A stretch of DNA of 9,960 bases from an uncultured Schwartzia sp. (GTDB lineage: Bacteria > Bacillota > Negativicutes > Selenomonadales > Selenomonadaceae): positions 1 through 9,960 of the forward strand of contig CAJPQU010000072.1 of assembly GCA_905372875.1 (NCBI GenBank). Reading direction: 5' to 3'. The notes under the pieces are model-generated. The model was not told where the DNA came from. It saw only the letters and a list, made by a program, of their open reading frames with translations, and did not search any database. Shown piece by piece: positions 7,806-9,960 of the stretch. Position numbers and translations under genes: made by a program. Numbering within the stretch: position 1 is the stretch's first letter; every line of letters begins with the position of its first letter.

Positions 7806-7833
7806 TTGCACTTCAGTGAATTTCGTGTATAAT
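7806..7833 (+). promoter_or_regulatory. Predicted promoter for rpsU-yqeY
   Basis: A perfect -10 box TATAAT (7828-7833) lies 16 bases after TTGCAC (7806-7811), a 3 of 6 match to the -35 consensus. The transcription start would fall near 7840, giving a leader of about 50 bases before rpsU. The leader starts with an exact tandem repeat (see 7840-7855). The remainder of the hinT-rpsU gap (7746-7805) shows no terminator. Confidence 0.7.
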
Positions 7834-7839
7834 ATTATG

Positions 7840-7855
7840 GTGTAGTTGTGTAGTT
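7840..7855 (+). repeat. Tandem 8-base repeat in the rpsU leader
   Basis: GTGTAGTT occurs twice without a gap (7840-7847 and 7848-7855), starting about where transcription from the promoter at 7806-7833 should begin. The repeat is exact. Any role is unknown. Confidence 0.6.
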
Positions 7856-7889
7856 ATCTCCCAACAAATCTGGAGGGGGGGAATCATAA

Positions 7890-8072
7890 ATGGCCAATGA
7901 AGTTAAGGTCGGTAAGAACGAGAGCATCGACAGCGCGCTCCGGCGGTTTAAGCGCACCTGCCAGAAAGCGGGTACGCTGGCAGAGGTGCGCAAGCGTGAG
8001 CACTATGAGAAGCCGAGCGTCCGGCGCAAGAAGAAGTCGGAAGCGGCACGTAAGCGCAAGTATAAAGCGTAA
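7890..8072 (+). CDS. rpsU: 30S ribosomal protein S21 (bS21)
   Basis: S21 is a small, very basic protein of the 30S platform near the anti-Shine-Dalgarno sequence, involved in mRNA binding during initiation. The 60 residues match the family in length and pattern: SIDSALRRFKR near the N-terminus, CQKAGTLAEVRKREHYEKPS in the middle, then a Lys/Arg-rich tail (RRKKKSEAARKRKYK). ATG 7890 is preceded by GGAGGGGGG (7872-7880), a G-rich ribosome site with 9 bases from its end to the start. It has its own promoter, and yqeY follows after 20 bases, the same pair as in B. subtilis. Confidence 0.98.
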   Translation: MANEVKVGKNESIDSALRRFKRTCQKAGTLAEVRKREHYEKPSVRRKKKSEAARKRKYKA

Positions 8073-8092
8073 AGCACGGGCGGAGGTGCGGG

Positions 8093-8551
8093 ATGTCTCT
8101 GAAAGAGAAACTGACGGCTGACATGAAAGAGGCCATGAAGGCTCGGGAAGAGGGGCGTCAGCGCCTCGGAGTTATTCGTCTGGTGCGCGGCGCCATTCGC
8201 CAGCAGGAGATTGACGGCCAGCGGGAATTGGACGATGAGGCGGTGTTGTCCGTCATCAGCAAAGAGGTCAAGCAGCGTCGGGATGCCATCGAGGAATTTC
8301 AAAAGGGCGGCCGCGACGATTTAGTGCGCCAAAATGAGGCGGAGATCGCCATTCTCATGGAATATCTGCCCCAGCAGATGACGGAGGACGAGGTACGAAG
8401 CGCTGTGCAGGAAGCCATTGCGGCGACGGGTGCGTCCACGCCTAAGGATATGGGCAAGGTCATGAAAGAACTTATGCTTAAAGTGAAGGGCCGGGCGGAT
8501 GGAAAATTGGTGAACCAGATCGTTCGCGAACGGCTTGACGCCGGAAAGTGA
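8093..8551 (+). CDS. yqeY: YqeY family protein (GatB/YqeY domain)
   Basis: The 152-residue protein matches the YqeY family in length and sequence. It starts MSLKEKLTADMKEAMKAR, followed by RLGVIRLVRGAI, a helix containing EVKQRRDAIEEFQKGGR, the EIAILMEYLPQQM segment, and the end MGKVMKELMLKVKGRADGKLVNQIVRERL. The family is all-helical, and its C-terminal half resembles the tRNA-binding tail of GatB, the glutamyl/aspartyl-tRNA amidotransferase subunit. Its own biochemical role is not established, and the protein alone is not an amidotransferase. ATG 8093 follows GGAGGTG (8082-8088). It is co-transcribed with rpsU and ends at the terminator at 8557. Confidence 0.95.
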   Translation: MSLKEKLTADMKEAMKAREEGRQRLGVIRLVRGAIRQQEIDGQRELDDEAVLSVISKEVKQRRDAIEEFQKGGRDDLVRQNEAEIAILMEYLPQQMTEDEVRSAVQEAIAATGASTPKDMGKVMKELMLKVKGRADGKLVNQIVRERLDAGK

Positions 8552-8556
8552 AATGG

Positions 8557-8589
8557 AGAGCTGTCGCGTTTGGCGGCGGCTCTTTTTTT
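8557..8589 (+). terminator. Intrinsic terminator after yqeY
   Basis: AGAGCTGTCGC (8557-8567) pairs with GCGGCGGCTCT (8573-8583) through 11 base pairs, two of them G-T wobbles, around a 5-base loop. A run of seven T follows (8583-8589). It begins 6 bases after the yqeY stop and closes the rpsU-yqeY unit. Confidence 0.9.
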
Positions 8590-8654
8590 GTAGATGGTTG
8601 GCAACCGGACGGTTCGCCGGATACAGCCGTTGCATCCATCGACGGGAGGTTGAA

Positions 8655-8663
8655 ATGGCATGA
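8655..8663 (+). other. Two-codon micro-ORF (ATG GCA TGA) overlapping the start of the next gene
   Basis: ATG GCA TGA lies 5 bases after GGGAGG (8644-8649), a better spacing than the 10 bases to the ATG at 8660. Its stop (8661-8663) overlaps that ATG in the ATGA arrangement typical of translational coupling. Ribosomes could initiate here, stop at once and restart at 8660. The sequence arrangement is certain. Whether it is used is inference, and it may be chance. Confidence 0.25.
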
Positions 8664-9097
8664 ATCAGAAAGCGGAAGAATTTAAGAAGTATTTGGACGA
8701 GAAGAAGATTGAAGGGGTCTTTGCCATCGAGGAAGTGAAAGGGGACGACGAATGGCAGACAGTGCTTTTTCGTTCCCAGGTGGACATCAATGGGAATAAA
8801 CTCCCCACGGTGGTTATCTTTGATAAGAGCGTCTATGGGCTGCTGCGGGTCCTCATTGCGCCGCAGGTCTTGCGGGATGAAAATGAAACGGCGGTCTTGA
8901 AGCTCATTAACGATTACAACAAGAAGTATAAAGCGTTCAAGTATTATGTGGACGATGCCGGCGCTCTGGTACTTGATGTCTGCATGATCGCGGCGGACGG
9001 AAAAGATGCGGGAGATATGGTGTACGCCATGTTCGACGTGATCATTCAGCATCTTGGCGAATCTTACAAAGATATCATGAAGTCCGTCTGGGGTTGA
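8660..9097 (+). CDS. YbjN-like / CesT-fold small protein of unknown function
   Basis: The product has 145 residues, is acidic and soluble, and has no signal peptide or membrane segment. It begins with a charged helix (MNQKAEEFKKYLDEKKIEG), then short strands (GVFAIEEV, WQTVLFRSQV, LPTVVIFD). The central segment VLKLINDYNKKYKAFKYYVDD followed by ALVLDVCMI resembles the IN..N....f..y.d..g.v pattern of YbjN-domain proteins, which share a fold with type III secretion chaperones. The assignment is by eye and moderate. No function can be given, though YbjN relatives are linked to stress and peptide binding. ATG 8660 is the first usable start after GGGAGG (8644-8649), with a long 10-base spacing. 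No convincing promoter is seen in 8590-8643, yet terminators on both sides suggest a single-gene transcript. Confidence 0.6.
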   Translation: MNQKAEEFKKYLDEKKIEGVFAIEEVKGDDEWQTVLFRSQVDINGNKLPTVVIFDKSVYGLLRVLIAPQVLRDENETAVLKLINDYNKKYKAFKYYVDDAGALVLDVCMIAADGKDAGDMVYAMFDVIIQHLGESYKDIMKSVWG

Positions 9098-9131
9098 AAA
9101 GAGGCCGCAGATTTTCTTTAGGCACGGCAGC

Positions 9132-9168
9132 AGGGCGCGTCGATCTTTTTCGGCGCGCCTTTCTTTTG
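9132..9168 (+). terminator. Intrinsic terminator after the YbjN-like gene
   Basis: AGGGCGCGTCG (9132-9142) pairs with CGGCGCGCCT (9151-9160), with one bulged G and one wobble, around an 8-base T-rich loop. The tail TTTCTTTT (9160-9167) follows. The stem is strong in G+C and the tail is interrupted by one C. It lies 34 bases after the gene's stop. Confidence 0.82.
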
Positions 9169-9197
9169 CAGGAGAATTTCACGTGAGGATGGAATAC

Positions 9198-9210
9198 TTA
9201 CTAAATGTAA
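9198..9210 (+). promoter_or_regulatory. Short AT-rich dyad upstream of the nfeD-like gene
   Basis: TTAC (9198-9201) and GTAA (9207-9210) form a small inverted repeat with a 5-base spacer, in an AT-rich patch (9195-9231) unlike the surrounding sequence. A promoter for the nfeD-floA unit is expected between the terminator at 9168 and the gene at 9253, but no clear -35/-10 pair is seen. The dyad might be an operator or chance. Confidence 0.2.
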
Positions 9211-9252
9211 ATTGTGATTTTTTCAAGGCTGCGTCGCCAGAGGAGGAACGCT

Positions 9253-9900
9253 GTGGATATTGTGCACGGACCGGTACTGGAAATACTGCTCCTGACCATT
9301 ATATTTTCCGGCCTTCTGGTGGAGATTAAAACCGGGGGCTTAGGGGCGGGGGCTCTTTTAGGTCTCGTCGCGGCGGCGGTATTTTTCGGCAGCCGCTACA
9401 TGAACGGCCTGGTGGCCATTTATCCCATCGCTGTCTTTTTGAGCGGGGTTCTTTGTCTTGTCATTGAGATGTTGGCTCCTACGGTGGGCCTTCTGGCGGG
9501 ACTGGGAGTCGCGGCTATGCTTTACAGCATCGTGCTGACGCTGGGTGGGGACATCGGTGCGCTGTACGCGCTTTTGGCGGCAATGGCGCTGTCGATCCTC
9601 ATTTTTGTTCTTCTTCTTCGTCATCTGCCCTCGAGCCGCCTGTGGAACAAGGTGATTCTCAGGGATGCCAGTACGGCGGCGCGTGGCTACGTCAGTGCTG
9701 CGGAACATTCTGAACTCGTCGGTCGGCAAGGCCGGGCGGAGACAGATCTGCGCCCAGCCGGGACAGTATCTTTTGGCGACGTACCGATGGACGTGGTGTC
9801 CGAGGGCGGTTACATTCCTCGGGGTACCATTGTTGTCGTCGTGGCGGTGCAGGGCAGCCGCGTGGTTGTTCGTCCGGCGGGTCCGGAAAAACAGGGATAA
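9253..9900 (+). CDS. NfeD family membrane protein (short form)
   Basis: NfeD proteins are membrane partners of flotillin/stomatin-type scaffold proteins. The 215 residues have about five hydrophobic segments judged by eye (~8-25, 28-46, 54-71, 78-97, 102-122), then a soluble linker. The C-terminal OB-fold domain (~155-211) carries LVGRQGRAETDLRPAG, FGDVPMDVVSEG, IPRGTIVVVV and the final VVVRP, the classical NfeD pattern. The ClpP-like serine-protease domain of long NfeD proteins (B. subtilis YqeZ is roughly twice this length) is absent. No frameshift is apparent, and the short form is known in many bacteria. GTG 9253 is chosen because AGAGGAGGAA (9239-9248) precedes it; starts further upstream (GTG 9214) precede that ribosome site. 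It is followed by the probable floA, as in B. subtilis. Confidence 0.88.
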   Translation: MDIVHGPVLEILLLTIIFSGLLVEIKTGGLGAGALLGLVAAAVFFGSRYMNGLVAIYPIAVFLSGVLCLVIEMLAPTVGLLAGLGVAAMLYSIVLTLGGDIGALYALLAAMALSILIFVLLLRHLPSSRLWNKVILRDASTAARGYVSAAEHSELVGRQGRAETDLRPAGTVSFGDVPMDVVSEGGYIPRGTIVVVVAVQGSRVVVRPAGPEKQG

Positions 9901-9948
9901 GCGCAAGGCATTTTCACCGATTATTTCAGCCGATAAGGAGGGGTTGTT

Positions 9949-9960
9949 TTGGAATTACTG
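9949..9960 (+). CDS. floA: Probable start of a flotillin-like protein gene (floA), cut by the window edge
   Basis: AAGGAGGGG (9935-9943) is a strong ribosome site, and TTG at 9949 lies 7 bases after its GGAGG core, giving M-E-L-L before the window ends. Four codons cannot identify a protein. The name rests on context only: in Firmicutes the gene after the NfeD protein is usually floA (yqfA), a membrane scaffold flotillin. TTG 9944 in another frame, or a start beyond the edge, are alternatives. The gap 9901-9934 shows no terminator, so it should be co-transcribed with the nfeD-like gene. Confidence 0.4.

Noticed and set aside
7630..7845. Small open frame overlapping the end of hinT and the following gap
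   Set aside because: No ribosome site, mostly a frame shadow of hinT, and it runs into the rpsU promoter.
8598..8627. TTGGCA (8598-8603) with TACAGC (8622-8627) as a promoter for the YbjN-like gene
   Set aside because: The -10 matches only 3 of 6 and the 18-base spacer is not optimal. Too weak to call, although some promoter is expected here.

Overview
The window is a stretch of conserved bacterial housekeeping chromosome, with every gene on the + strand. It carries the end of hrcA, then grpE, dnaK, dnaJ, prmA, rsmE, mtaB, hinT, rpsU, a yqeY gene, a small YbjN-like gene, an nfeD-type membrane-protein gene, and the ribosome binding site and probable first codons of a floA-like gene. Apart from hinT and the YbjN-like gene, which I take to be additions, this is the gene order I recall from Bacillus subtilis (hrcA-grpE-dnaK-dnaJ-yqeT-yqeU-yqeV ... 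rpsU-yqeY-yqeZ-yqfA). DnaK lacks the insertion near residue 80 that Gram-negative DnaK proteins carry. These points indicate a Firmicute. The fairly G+C-rich third positions and frequent GTG starts would suit a Negativicute (Selenomonas/Megasphaera-like), but that is inference and I cannot name a genus.

Layout. Positions 1-4132 are the heat-shock chaperone cluster: the HrcA repressor tail, then the complete GrpE-DnaK-DnaJ machine, closed by a strong intrinsic terminator at 4093-4132. A promoter at 4238-4265 then starts a translation and RNA-modification operon: PrmA (L11 methylation), RsmE (16S rRNA U1498 methylation) and MtaB (tRNA A37 methylthiolation). These are joined by 4-base GTGA start/stop overlaps. 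HinT follows after 112 bases, with no terminator visible in between. A promoter with a perfect -10 box (7806-7833) drives rpsU and yqeY, which end at a terminator (8557-8589). The YbjN-like gene sits between that terminator and the next one (9132-9168), so it looks monocistronic. A further unit begins with the short NfeD protein and runs into the floA-like gene at the right edge.

How it works together. The left part is protein folding under heat-shock control. HrcA represses the operon through a CIRCE operator, which must lie upstream of this window because none is seen here. The centre and right serve the ribosome and tRNA. The last unit belongs to membrane organisation (NfeD and flotillin pairing).

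No mobile element, CRISPR array, phage gene, tRNA or rRNA is visible, and no gap exceeds 300 bases. I do not see a previously undescribed system. The points worth a second look are small: an unusual hairpin between dnaK and dnaJ, a two-codon micro-ORF coupled to the YbjN-like gene, a tandem 8-base repeat at the rpsU transcription start, and the little-known YbjN-like protein itself.
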